NCBI GenBank assembly: GCA_008931825.1 | Contig: QXVZ01003926.1 | Location: 1-64,000, forward strand | Origin: Phallusia fumigata | Lineage: Eukaryota; Chordata; Ascidiacea; Phlebobranchia; Ascidiidae | Direction: 5' to 3' | Length of the DNA stretch: 64,000 nucleotides | Shown: positions 1-24,622 of the stretch, in pieces | Position numbering within the stretch: position 1 is the first letter of the stretch | How the letters are laid out: each line of letters begins with the position of its first letter | The notes under the pieces: model-generated | Seen by the model: only the letters and a program-made list of their open reading frames with translations | Databases searched by the model: none | What the model was told of the DNA's origin: nothing | Made by a program: the position numbers and the translations under genes

Positions 1-63
1 TATATATCCAACATAATGAAGGAAATGGTAGATATGGAAAACATCAATTTGGGGTGGTAGTGT

Positions 64-830
64 ATGTGGAATGAAAATAAGGAGAACGCCACCTCTCTAG
101 TTTCTGTGGACAAGCTGTGTGTGTGGACAAGCTGCACTTTCACAGCTGGTAGATATGGTCATGGCAGTGTGTCGTCTGTTTCAATTGACTCCATAGCCCC
201 AAGAGTTACCCCGCTAGCCCCCAAAAAGGGTGAAATATTTCCTAGCACGTTGTCTAGGCATGAAATATTTTTCAGATTTGAATGAACTTTCACAGCTTGT
301 AGGTATGGTAATGGAGTTTTGTCATCAGTTTTGTTTCACCCTATAGCCCCAACAGTTACCCCACTAGCCCTCTAAAATGAGTCAAATTGTTAGACATTCT
401 CCAAATTAGATGAAATTTGGACAGTTTGTACAAAATGTCGTTGTGGTGCAATAATTTATGCCCTTTTCCCCATAGCCCCAGCAGTTACCCCATTAGCCCC
501 CTAAAATGGGTCAATTTGTTAAACAATGCCTAAATTGGATGAAATTAATACATTTTTAGAGCATTTCATTGTGGAACAGTCATGGCTGTGTTTTACATTA
601 TATTCCCAGTTTCAAATTGCTGAACAATGTCGGGAAGGGGGTGAAATTTGAACAGTTTGTGTAGCATATCATTGTGGTGCAATAGTTGATATGTTTTACT
701 TTAGAACCCAAGCAGTCACCCCACTAGCCCACTAATGTGGGTCAAGCTATTAAAAAATGTCCGAATTGGATTTAATTTTAACAATTTGTATAACAGTTAT
801 TGTGGTGAATTTGTTGCTGTGTTTTTAAAA
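64..830 (-). repeat. Diverged satellite-bearing repeat element, inverted orientation
   Basis: Several degenerate units share the core 'gttaccccactagccc' and 'ccatagcccc', with cores near 203, 353, 483 and 715. They are the reverse complement of the arrays at 10.4-11.3 kb and 54.8-55.1 kb. The segment at 120-290 (claims of 'acaagctgcactttcacagctggtag' type, seen as shorter matching stretches) corresponds in reverse to the right flank of the 54-55 kb copy, so this is an old copy lying the other way round. Unit spacing is irregular, which suggests age. The short reading frame at 64-285 lies wholly inside the repeat and is not a gene. Confidence 0.75.
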
Positions 831-1947
831 ATTTAGGCCAATACATTCAGCCTTTTGGTCATGAACTTGCTGTAATAGCTTGTCTTTTCAGGTGTCTGCA
901 AATGAAGTTTGGGTCAGCAGTTTGTCAATGCTACCTCAGCCTATGCACCTGGCTTTAACCAATTTAATATTTGACGTGGCAGCGTAATTCATGACATTGG
1001 ACACATTTTTGGTGTATCCATTGTATTTTCATGGTAAACATATTTTTGTGTTTTTTTTGTTCAAGTTCTTTACTTTCTTCTGGTTGGAGTTACCTACTGG
1101 TGTAACACATCTGTACATGACTTGGCAAAACTGAACAACAACATTAGTTGAAATTTGCTTGCAATTTTTCTGTAATATAAAAGGTGTGGTTGTCGGCATG
1201 ACAATTTTGCTGTAATTAACATAACTTTTCTGTAATATGAAAGTGAATTGTAGTGCGCTAAAAGTGTAGCTAGGACAGGACTTCACATGGTGATTTATCC
1301 TTATTTTTTCCAACTGACTGTTAGTCAATTATAGAGTTTTACTTTTTAGGCAACAGTGCCATTTTTATCACTGTCCATCTGCATATTTTTGCTATTTACT
1401 GCCTTGTTAAAACTGATTTTGCTGCTACATTTTTGGCACTTTTTTGCCTCTTTCATAACCAAGTTGCTGCAAAGTTTTTTTTTGTTTTTCATAGTACTTA
1501 CAAAACATTTTGTTTCTTTAGTACTATTTAAATTGGAATTGTTTGATCAAAACAGGTAAAATTTAAGGATAAATGTGTGTTTGAACTTGAACAAACAAAC
1601 AAAAACTAATATTAAAATACTTTTTTATTTATTTTTCATCCAGCAGCACATTTTTTGGAACTTGGCAATGTATCATGTCCGACAAAGTGTCTGGAAAGTT
1701 CCCCTTTTTGGAATTTCCGTCACTATATTTTGGCCTTTTTGCCACCACATCATACTTTTTTGACCGACAATAAAAATCTGAACCATCTCTAAACTCATTT
1801 GTAATCTATTGTGTTATTATTGTGAAATAAACAGGCATTTATTTTGTAGACGATTTGACAACTTATATTGTCATTATAAGTTAAGCTGACGTTTGAATAA
1901 GGTGTTTTGGCAGTCTTTTTTGCTGCCAAATTGTTTCTTGTTTTACC
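831..1947. other. Non-coding flank, nothing recognised
   Basis: This is AT-rich sequence with many T-runs. Open frames of 60-100 codons on both strands have low-complexity or frame-shadow composition, no family motif and no convincing splice context. I see no gene, RNA or element border here. It lies downstream of the 3' end of the minus-strand collagen gene. Confidence 0.6.
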
Positions 1948-2020
1948 ATCTTTCGTACAAGCATAACAATATACACACCCAAAATATCTTTCGTACAAGC
2001 ATAACAATATACACACCCAC
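1948..2020. repeat. Two-copy 38-bp tandem duplication
   Basis: The string beginning 'atctttcgtacaagcataac' occurs at 1948 and again at 1986, with the following 'aatatacacaccca' also repeated. The copies are nearly identical, so the duplication is recent. It lies past the 3' end of the collagen alpha2 gene and creates two overlapping minus-strand frames that look alike, neither of which is a gene. Confidence 0.9.
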
Positions 2021-2087
2021 GAAGTTTCCATTCTGGGTAAATCCACACTGCTTGTGATATGGCAGTGAACACCTGCCCAATACCACG

Positions 2088-2093
2088 TTTATT
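2088..2093 (-). promoter_or_regulatory. Candidate polyadenylation signal for the collagen alpha2 gene
   Basis: On the minus strand this reads AATAAA, about 650 bp past the stop codon at 2743-2745. It would give a 3' UTR of about 0.65 kb. A six-base motif in AT-rich DNA is weak evidence; cDNA ends would settle it. Confidence 0.35.
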
Positions 2094-2742
2094 CATATCT
2101 GTAAGTGTTCAATTATGTAAGGTTACAGTTCAAAAACCTTGTGATGTGAAATCGAAGTGTTGAACAGTACTGAGTTAAAAGAAAAACTCCTTGCAAGTAG
2201 AAAAGAAGCGAAAACGATAATATACAAAACACTGAAAATATGCTGTTGCTGAATGCTAAAAAGCAGAACGCGTAATCTTAGTTTGCATCAAAAAGAAAAA
2301 AAGTATCGTAAGCAACCGAAATTTAAGCAGGGGGCATGCAACAAAAAGGATGAGCGAAAAGACTGAGAAACAAAGAAAACAACTCCCATTTGACATGAAA
2401 CAACCGAGTTTAAAACCCTAGTGTAAAGAGCATAGTCAAAAACCCCCCTGTGCACATAATGTATGGAAGGCACTGAAAACAATTGCTGCTAAACGAGACA
2501 CAAACAGCAAGACATTTCACCGCACTAAACATTCCGATCAAACAAGACACTATACAAGTAGATATATGCTGAATCATAGGTATTAGCAGACAGCGCAAGT
2601 GTGGTGTCAACAAAAATGCAATCCGCCAACAATCACCACGCTCGTATTGGCTAATTGGCACGAGAGAAAGACAAGATAAATAACCTCCCCTGCGTAATCT
2701 TCTTTTGAGTGTTTGGAACATCAAGTGATGTTTAAAACAGGA

Positions 2743-15674
<12,932 letters not shown>

Positions 15675-15977
15675 GAACAACCACGTTTCTATTTGTAACA
15701 AGGTCTATGGTTTAGGTCATCCAACAAGTAAATAAGTTTACTTACAAAAGTGTGACAACCCACTACCACCTAAAAATTAAAACTGACTCTATACGTAGAC
15801 GTCAGTTCGACGCCTAAATCATATTTGTGCTGGACATTGAGTTTGCAATAAATCTTTTCATATTTACTCAGCAAAAGCAACCCCGTTCGGAGAACATGGT
15901 TTTGTAAACGAAAAGGTAATTCGTCGATAATCCAAAATTGCAAACCACAGCGTGATGTCACACTTTTACGCACGGCA

Positions 15978-15985
15978 TGACGTCA
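15978..15985. promoter_or_regulatory. CRE-like palindrome upstream of the alpha2 start
   Basis: TGACGTCA, the full consensus for CREB/ATF factors, lies about 300 bp upstream of the alpha2 start codon, with a half-match TGATGTCA about 25 bp away. Another full copy lies at 20663-20670 in the same spacer. These are seen motifs only; occupancy is unknown. Confidence 0.3.
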
Positions 15986-18900
15986 TTCAAATCGGCGCAT
16001 TGTAAATTTGTAACCCAACAATTTTGGGGAGCGACGCGTCGTATTTTTTAGATCCAAAAGCCATAAAACTGTATTATTAGGAATATGGCTTATGGTGTAA
16101 CAAACATTTAATGAAATCACTTTGGACTATACCACAGTGATAATCATTCACCGTGTCTGAATATGGTTTTTCAATTATGTATTGGCTTCAAAATACCGTA
16201 CAATGTGTATACAATAAGAAAAAATTGCAACTAGAACTGATACGATGCAAAAAATACGAATTTTAATCTAACATATTTATATCGACTGTAAACATAAAAT
16301 TTCGTAACAAAACCAATATAGTCATCAAAGTTGACGATTTAATGTTAAATTTGCTCATTTTTTCTTCTACATTTATATGAGACAATTAGGTATTTCAATA
16401 GTTGTCTACTTACATGCAATGCCAAGATATCGCGTTCTTCCGAGTCATAATTCACCAACAAACACAACTCCCCTGTTAGCAAACAGATTAATATTTTTTT
16501 AAATACCTTATGCGCAGTAACTTTATGTAGTTTGTTAAGACCAAAACGTATCACAGCATGCACTACACTCAAACACAGTTTTGCACTTAGTTCTAGGTGT
16601 TGGGAATCTGACTTACTTTGGCCGCAACTAGACACCGCCGATCCGGCAACGATTGTGATTTTTCACCGGCCTCTGATTCCGCGACTCTCCGACCAGCGTT
16701 AACTCATAAACTGCTTTCTATATTAACCCTATTCCTTTCGTTTCCACTTCAACATGCACCTGGCCCCGTTTGTTAAGTAGCCGGGCCCGAGCACTTCGAC
16801 TTAGCTCTGCGTATACACAAAATAATTTAGCCAGAACACAGGCAAAAAGGCAGGGAATAAGAGCTTGCTGCTAAGAAGCGCCAAACCCGTATCGCGACCA
16901 GTCATCGCTCTTCGCTCTCCTGAATCGGAAAAAGTTGATCTGGTCTCTCTCTCTCGACCCACTCGACGAGCTGTTTGTTTCTTTTTGCAAGTGGGCGCTC
17001 TCACCCGTGACGGCGTTCTTTCGTTGCTGATTCGCTGACGATAACCACGAGAGAGTCAACGCCTGGGGCTCGGTTACGGTTGCGTGTCTCTACGCACAAC
17101 TGCTCCTTTTCACTCCCAACACTTTCTGCTTGCAAAAATTCAAATTCCGACTCCAATGAAAGACTTGAAATCACATAATTACACAACCGATTGGGAAAAC
17201 AGATTGTATTTTTTCCTAAAGCTGTATTTTTAAACACATGTAAATTGCTAGCATGTTTGTTTAGGTTGGAGTGTTTTGTATTAATTAAAATGCGACTTTA
17301 TTATTTGTTGTCCGAAGGAAATCTTAGCAAGAAGTTTGACGCATTGTGTGTAGATTCTATTTTTAGGTTTTCAGAGTTATTGATAGCTGGAAAGTGTGCA
17401 AACATATTTCGGTGGATTTGTTTGCTGATCGTTGTGTGCTATTTAAACGGCATCATCCTATGATCCCTTTGTATTTACCGCCATCAATTCTTTTCCGTTT
17501 TTTTTTTAAACTGTTCGTGATGGCGTGAAACTTTTAAACATTCCAGTTTCCCATAGCCAAGACTAATTGACTAAAATATTCAGATTAATTCTCCACAGGA
17601 TGTGGCTAATAATTATTTCCCTGGTAAATCGCCCGAGAAGTCGGTTTATTACTATTCGCCGCGTGAATAAGTCAGGTAGCGCAGTCGATTAGATTGATTG
17701 CTTTGCGTGACACCACAATAATGACCCTGTCGTGCCCCGAATCACACTACTGGCAACTGCTTCAGTTTGATTTACAAGAACAACTAGAAGAACGACTTCG
17801 GCGCTTCTCGGTGGCCCCAACGAAGCATCTCGAATGTTATTTCAAAGTGTCACACCCAACCGATAAATAGCGCGAGCAGTTGGAGAGGCTCATGCTTCCA
17901 GGTTATGGCAACAAAGACATCACGTTGCGATGAGCCACAACGAGAGGAAACCTAGAAAGGATCTTTAGAGACGTTTTTGGATTCTTTCAAATCACTATCA
18001 TAGTTTACCCCCATTAGGTTGGCGAGTCAGTTAAAGACAAACTCTGGCTGGTGGAAGTCCATTACTCCCAAACAATTTAAACATGGACGATTAATTCCTA
18101 CTGCGTGGAAAATGGCCAATAGTACACCTGCTAAAACCATACAACACTCTGGCTTGTTATCCTAGAAAAAAAGCCTATCACTGTAACTCGATTCACCTTT
18201 ACCAGTAGTGTTAGCATTTTGTAGCTCCCGTTATTTAGTCGGCGCCTGTCTCCTCTGGAAGCCGGACGGGATACCACTTTGATGAGACCCATTATTCTAA
18301 TCTATTCAAAGTGCGACGCTCGTAAGAAAGCAATTGGCGCATTTCCCCATTATTCCTGTTTGATCAATCGGACCCTCTGTGATGTTCGTAGAATTTATAA
18401 CGTAACGGAAAAAGACCGCTTACGTCGAAGTGTGTCACGTGTTAACAATCGACTCCCGCTTTGCAAATTTATTCCCAAACCCACTGAAGCACACACGTAA
18501 ATAATGCAAGTCTCTCTTGTGAATTTAGCGTTGACCGTCGTTAACCTGAACGGAATGAAGGTCAATCGTTTTCGAACCGGTTTTGCGATTGACCCAATTG
18601 ATCACCTGGGTCTGTCATCACAAAACTCCATACCCGCACGTAACACTTACATCGCCAATCGACAACACAGTCACAAGTTGATTGACATCAGTTGTCACGT
18701 GGTGTTGTTTGCATCACAACAATAGAGCATCTTTCCCATGAACGCGGCAAATCGTTTAGAAGTAATCGCCGGATTGTTCTCATCGATGGTTGCCACCTGG
18801 CCTGCAGCCAGAAAAGGTGTTGAAACGCTGTAATCCACTGTCACTGGTTTTTGTTTCCATCACAGATCAGCAGTAAGGCAAACAGACGCCTTGTCAACAC

Positions 18901-20662
18901 TCGCTATTCGATTAGCCGCGATCTTGTTTTTTACCTCATTTTTAAGTGACCCAATTTTAAAACCGCCGTTTCATCAAAACTAAATGCGTTTTTTCACTAA
19001 AGTTATACCACAAAATTAAAATCCATTGCGGTTTGATAGCACGAGAAAATTTCACACGGGATCGTCGATTAAATTCGATGTCAGTAGCGCACCTGGGAGA
19101 ATTGTGGTGCAAAATCGATACGTGGTCAAAGCCGACTGCTAACTTTGCCGTCGGACTTCGGCTATCAATGCTTCTGAGAAAGGTCGACACAAAAACACGT
19201 AACTCCCCAAGCTAAACCTGAAAAATTCAGGCGCAACAGCAAGACGCATTTCGCGCGTTCCTGGCTGAGATAAGCGCGTTGTTGCACATTTGCCATAAAT
19301 AGACCATTATGTAAATGCGAGTTGGAGAGATTGGTTTTTGGTGTGTCTGTGGGCGTAAACAGTCAAACGCATGTGTCGCACACAAAATTAACCCGCGCCA
19401 GGTTTTGATTTATCACTAACCGACTTTGCGTGTCGACGTGTAGCGCGCCCTTTGTGATTGCTTTTCGTCGCTTTTGGGTTTTGCTGTACCTGAGCATGTT
19501 AGATCGGGTTTGATGTGACCGCACGGCAAGGAGCCGGACCACGGTTTCCGGTCCCGGCGTCTGGTGCGTCGCCGCGAAATATTTTTAGGCGGAAGAGAGC
19601 CGGGGTTGGCCGGGGGACTGCAGCGCACTCTGTCAATAATAAGCAATGCAAAGAAACTTTGCTACACCTGAACATATGAAATTCAAAAGGCGAACACCTC
19701 ATTGCTCTGTAGTTTTTGCGTTGTAGTATCAACATCTCTTAGTCGAATGGTTTTAAGTATTTGCACTTTGCGTCTCTTTTGCGCCACTAAGACAACATTT
19801 ACCTCCGGACCCGACATAATGTCACATATTGCAGCATTTTATGTCTGGTACGCTAAATCAACGCGACGTTTGTGGCCCAGCGTCTGCAACCGTGTCCCAT
19901 TTAAAACGCTTTGGTCCCACCGCAAGGATTTATTGATGAATAGCAAATTTGTTTCAAAAGGGTTCAAATCACATGCAAAGGCTGGTTATGAATACTTCTC
20001 ATGCGGCTGTAACAAAATTGGCGACGTCCCAGGAAATTATGGTCTTATTTCAGTGACGTAGGCAGACACGGGGTTTTGACGTTTTTCCGTTCGGTTTTCG
20101 CGTCTCGACACTTGACCTATGCGAAATTTAATTACTGATAGTGAGAGAAATGGACTCTCCATCATCCCACGTTAGCCCACTTCCACAAAGAGATGTTGTA
20201 TCAATATCAAGAGTTCTCCCGAGCCAAAATTTCAGGCTAAGGGGGCGTTTGGAGCTGAGTCGTGCCTGATCGGCAATGACTCAACTGCGGGTGTAAAGGT
20301 GTTGTGGAGCGATCTTGTTTGCGAATTGCCAGGTGAGTTTTGTTGTTTTCAACAGTCTGGAACTATTTTCGCTTACTGTGCTTGAGTCAGAGGCGCTGCT
20401 CCGGCCACAATGAACGTTTATCTCCGCCAGGAAACTCGTCTAACCAACATCCTAGGCTTCTTGCGCCCGGGACGCTGGTCGCCCGATAATACACGCCGTT
20501 TTGCGGTGACGTAATTGGTAGGTGCAGGGGCGACGACCTTGGTATCAGCAGGCAAAACAGGTTGGCGGACAAGCTAAAGTACAGCTCTATACAACCCGAA
20601 TCTTGTTTTGGAGTCTCGGTTAGAGTGTTTCGACACGTTTTCGCACACACCACAGCCTTAGC

Positions 20663-20670
20663 TGACGTCA
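20663..20670. promoter_or_regulatory. CRE-like palindrome upstream of the alpha1 start
   Basis: TGACGTCA lies 1.2 kb upstream of the alpha1 start codon. An eight-base site is expected by chance about once per 64 kb, and this window has several, so enrichment is suggestive only. Confidence 0.25.
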
Positions 20671-21641
20671 AGTGGGAGTCTGTATTTCGTTGAATTTATT
20701 TGCTGATGTAGATGTCCATAAGCTCAGTGTTTTCATGTGTCGCGTTTAAGACCGTTTAAACATAATTTACAGCCTTCGCAGTGTTGAAAAATTACTTCAT
20801 CGGTAACCTGCGCACCTCATCAGGCATCGATGCATCAACACAATCTTTGCCAAGTCTAGTACAGGCTTTTCGCAAATGATTGAGCAGCGAAATTAAGCGT
20901 AAACGCCAAAGTAACCTGCCCGAGTCGGTTTCCGGCTTAGTGCGCCGGCCTGAAATCTAAATATCATGGATGGTTACGCACCTTTCCTCTTACCGAGTTC
21001 CTGCCCTCCAGTTTCTTTGGATATACCAGGCGGGCACGCTTCTTATCAAACATCATAAAGTTGGGTGTTGACATAGACCACTGCCAAAACGCGAAACTAG
21101 GGCAACATTTTGCGCAAGTCTCCATTTATATCAGCTGCCTTTATAATTTGCAGTGCGTAGAAAACGAAAACATCAAAGTATATCACAAAAATGGTTTTGA
21201 AACAAATCTCTTGTCAGCAAAGGATATTTGCGTGTTCATGCAAAATGTGTTTTACGTTTAGACCTTATTTGGCTAATATACGACGATGGTTTTACAAGGC
21301 GCAAGTTGTAACGTAAAAGTGCAAGAAATTAATTAACATTTCGTTTACTGGTTTACCAAGAAACAGATACAACTTGTCAAAACCTACCACTGAGCAACAG
21401 GGCCGGGTTTGTTTCTTTATGATAAGCACCAGTCGGTTTCTTTGTCGTCAGTTTGTTGGAATCTTAACAAGAGAAATAGAAGAGGGTTGCATATTTGCCC
21501 GCAGCGGTGCTCTTATTCTCTTTTTATTGAGAGAAAGCGCTATTTGCTCCTCTCCTGCTCAACGAGCCGTGACCTTCGCTTCTCGCCTTTGCTCCTTCGC
21601 TTTCTCTCGCTGAGACAGTGCGACATAGCAGATCGGCACGA

Positions 21642-21651
21642 CCAATATTGG
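21642..21651. promoter_or_regulatory. Perfect CArG box upstream of the alpha1 start
   Basis: CCAATATTGG matches CC(A/T)6GG exactly and is also self-complementary. It lies about 220 bp upstream of the alpha1(IV) start codon. CArG boxes bind SRF, which drives muscle and cytoskeletal genes. It also contains CCAAT on both strands, so NF-Y is an alternative reader. Confidence 0.35.
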
Positions 21652-21872
21652 GTCTGCCTTGGCGAGTGCGGAGTTAGCGTGCTGCCGCGAATACGATTCA
21701 GTTGCCTCGATCTTGTCGGGCGTTTTCGCAAAGGTTGGCGGGATAGTTGGCGACTTTCCTAATTATTTTGTTTTGTTGCATTTAAATTATTAGGGGCACC
21801 AGTCTTGGCGAATTTAAGAATTGGTAGATAGAGTGACTGAGTTTCAGCGTGGTTGATTGTTCAGTTAACGCC

Positions 21873-24622
21873 ATGGAGGCAGGAAAAGGCCGTTTAGCAA
21901 CCTTAGCTGTTGCGACGTTTGGTCTGCTGATCTGCATCACAAGTTCAACAACAGCAAAAGTGAGTGTTTTGGTTAATTGTAAATTGTCAACAATGTCACA
22001 ACAAGCCTTGGTATGCTTAATAAGTTCTGTGTATTTGGTAAACGTAACATGTACTTTTTGACAAAGTAACGACATTGAAAAAATATAAGTTGTTACTCGT
22101 TTGGTATTTTCTGGTTTATGTGCTTTTGAAATAAAAAAACGTGTTTACAGAGGTACGCATGTGTTAGACTAAACCTCAATTTCAAAAATGACTAGACGGG
22201 TGTTGAAACCTACAGTTTTGCACCATTCCTCAATGCCAGCTGTCAAACTAGGACAAATCGTGGCTGGGTTGAGATCGTATTGGTCTGTAAATATCACACA
22301 TTAACTATTAGTCTAACCAATGTTCAAGTCAGACCGTATTACTAAATTTGTTATTAAAGTCTTTTAATGAACTTCGCATTTTGGGATTGCAACGTTTCAA
22401 GTAGATATTTGACATTTGTACATCATCGTCTCCTTAAAATTTATGCGTGTATTTACATAATGGAAACATACAGTAACCACTGCAGTTTGGTGTCAATTAA
22501 AATTTCTACTTAAAACACACGTGTGTATTTGCTTGTAAGGTGAACCGGTGTACGCCAACCTACAACCCGCCTTCTAACTTACGTGAGTGCAATGTCTTGC
22601 ACAGTGGGAAGCGGAACAAATGTTTTCACGTCTTCTACACGTAATCCCCTGTATTGTCAATTTCCTCTTATTAGCATCGCACCCAATCTGTTCAAGAGTT
22701 AGTAGCTCTCTCGCAATGCGATTTATTTATTTATGACGCTCTATGTGTCGTGGCTCGACACCGTCCCTTCGATTTGTGGCCCCGAATTTTCGCGCGTGCC
22801 TCGTACAATTGATTTACGAGCCGTTATACGATGTGTTTTGGTGTCAGGTACGTAATCGCAGTTGCAGTTAACACTTCAAGACCATGACAATTACTAATCG
22901 CGCTCTCCTGCGAAATGGCCTGTGAAAGGTCCATGTCGTAAAGTTATCATCGGAATGCCAACGACCCAATAATAGGTATATGACCGAATTGCACGAACCG
23001 GCGTTATTGACCTATACTGGGGTTTTTGACCTATATTGCTTTTTACTATGGGTGAAATTATGCCCCACAGCAAACGCACAATTTTCACTCACGATCGTAA
23101 AGTTGACGTTTTAACTTTATTGCAAATATCACGTCATGCGCTGTCTCATGCTAATTTTGCTTTTTACTGACTTTACTTTTAATCGGGCAGTGTGGTCCAA
23201 GTGTGTAAGTAACCGATTGAATGAAACATATCCTGCTAATTTAGCAATGTTTGTGTTACATCTTACTTTTTCCGCCTGCTTACTAAGGGAAAGACGTGGT
23301 GAACCTAAACAATAACATGGTTTAAACTCACTTAATTGTTTTCTGTCATGTTAAGCTCGTGCGGTTGGGTGTCAAACTCGCAGGGTTGTAATTAAACAGT
23401 AGCTGTTTGGTGCAATGCGATATTAGGAATGCACTACTTCATAATTAACATTGTTGTTATTGCTATTTTTACATTTGTTTACAAAATTATTCTATACCAT
23501 GTGTTTTCTTATTAAACTTTTGCATTTCCATTGGCCTACCAAAGAGATCCTGTTGAATAGCTATTCACTCCGTGGTAGACGCATATAAGTTGTTCCGCCG
23601 AAGGGCACAAGGACCTCTTTTTCTATCTTTGCTGCCAGCAATGACCTCATACGAATTTTCGTGGTCGTTGCAAAAAACTCTGAAGCGTCATGTACTAGCG
23701 CCACAACCTTAATAACATAAATTACACATTAAATGGTGTAAATTCATCAGCAATTACAAACTACAGTGTTATTAATGCTATAATTATGCGCTACATTTGA
23801 TGACTTTTTGCTGAATCCCAATTATCATTAGGAAGTAGCCACGTTCGCTTTTGGGCCTTACCGCAGTCTAATCACAGGTGTCGTCCGTTTAACCTGGGTG
23901 GACGCCCGACTAGACGTCGGCGGTCAGATAGATTCATGTGAAGCCGAGGAGAAAGTTCAATACCTCCTTTGTGCCGTTGTCGCCAAACGCGACAATTAGA
24001 CATATATTCAGGAAATAGGTTGTTGATTAGCTGCCATTTACATGTGTGAATAAGCTCCACCCCGAGCAATTACATATGATTATCTCAATATAATAGCAAC
24101 TTAAGCCGTTTTGGGTTTTTCCTTCCGTTTAAAAATATATTGGTCTCGTTTCGTGTAATTTTTAGGTTTTACACGTCACAAGTTGTGAACAAATACGTTG
24201 TGTATTATTATCCGTTGCCCCAAGCGTAGGATATAACAAAATGAAATTTAACTTACTTGTTAATGCTTATATTAGGGTATTACCCAGTTTGGAGATTTAG
24301 CATTTTACAAAAGCCGGGCTTTTGGGGCTGGACAGTGGACACTGGACAGCAGGGCAGGAGGAAGGAAAAATTAATTTAGAAGTTGTTGCAACTTTAATTA
24401 GAGTTGGTTATGCACCTATTCAAAACTATAAATCCTATTAAATAACTATCAGCAAGCTGTGTTGGCATTTTTTTCATTTAAAGCCAGTCTTTTTAAAACT
24501 TAGTGTCTGTGATATGATGTTCTATTTTTTAATATTCATATTTTTTGCAGTCTGCTAAGTATGGAGGATATGGAGGTTGTGGTGGACCCAAAGTATATTG
24601 TAATGCATCCAAAGGAGATAGG
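21873..24622 (+). other. Signal peptide and 7S start of the alpha1(IV) chain
   Basis: Exon 1 (21873-21959) starts in good context (gccATGg) and encodes a 29-residue leader with the core [15 protein letters not shown]. Exon 2 (24551-24622) reads [19 protein letters not shown]. Only two cysteines precede the helix, whereas vertebrate alpha1(IV) has four here. Both exons are phase 0, so a small unseen exon between them is possible but not required. Confidence 0.85.

Larger units (their letters stand above)
15675..21872. promoter_or_regulatory. Divergent spacer between the two collagen IV genes
   Basis: 6.2 kb lies between the two start codons, with no exon, RNA gene or repeat element that I recognise. 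It should hold the promoters and 5' UTR exons of both genes. Strong minus-strand donor-like sites at about 16412 (CAT|GTAAGT) and about 16612 (AAA|GTAAGT) could end alpha2 5' UTR exons. Pyrimidine-rich 'tctctctctctcg' stretches occur near 16950. In vertebrates the pair shares a very short bidirectional promoter; here the spacing is much greater, so separate promoters or shared enhancers are more likely. Confidence 0.6.

Noticed and set aside
16345-16635. 96-codon minus-strand frame upstream of the alpha2 gene
   Set aside because: It runs through two good donor-like sites and has no family similarity; it may overlap 5' UTR exons but is not called coding.
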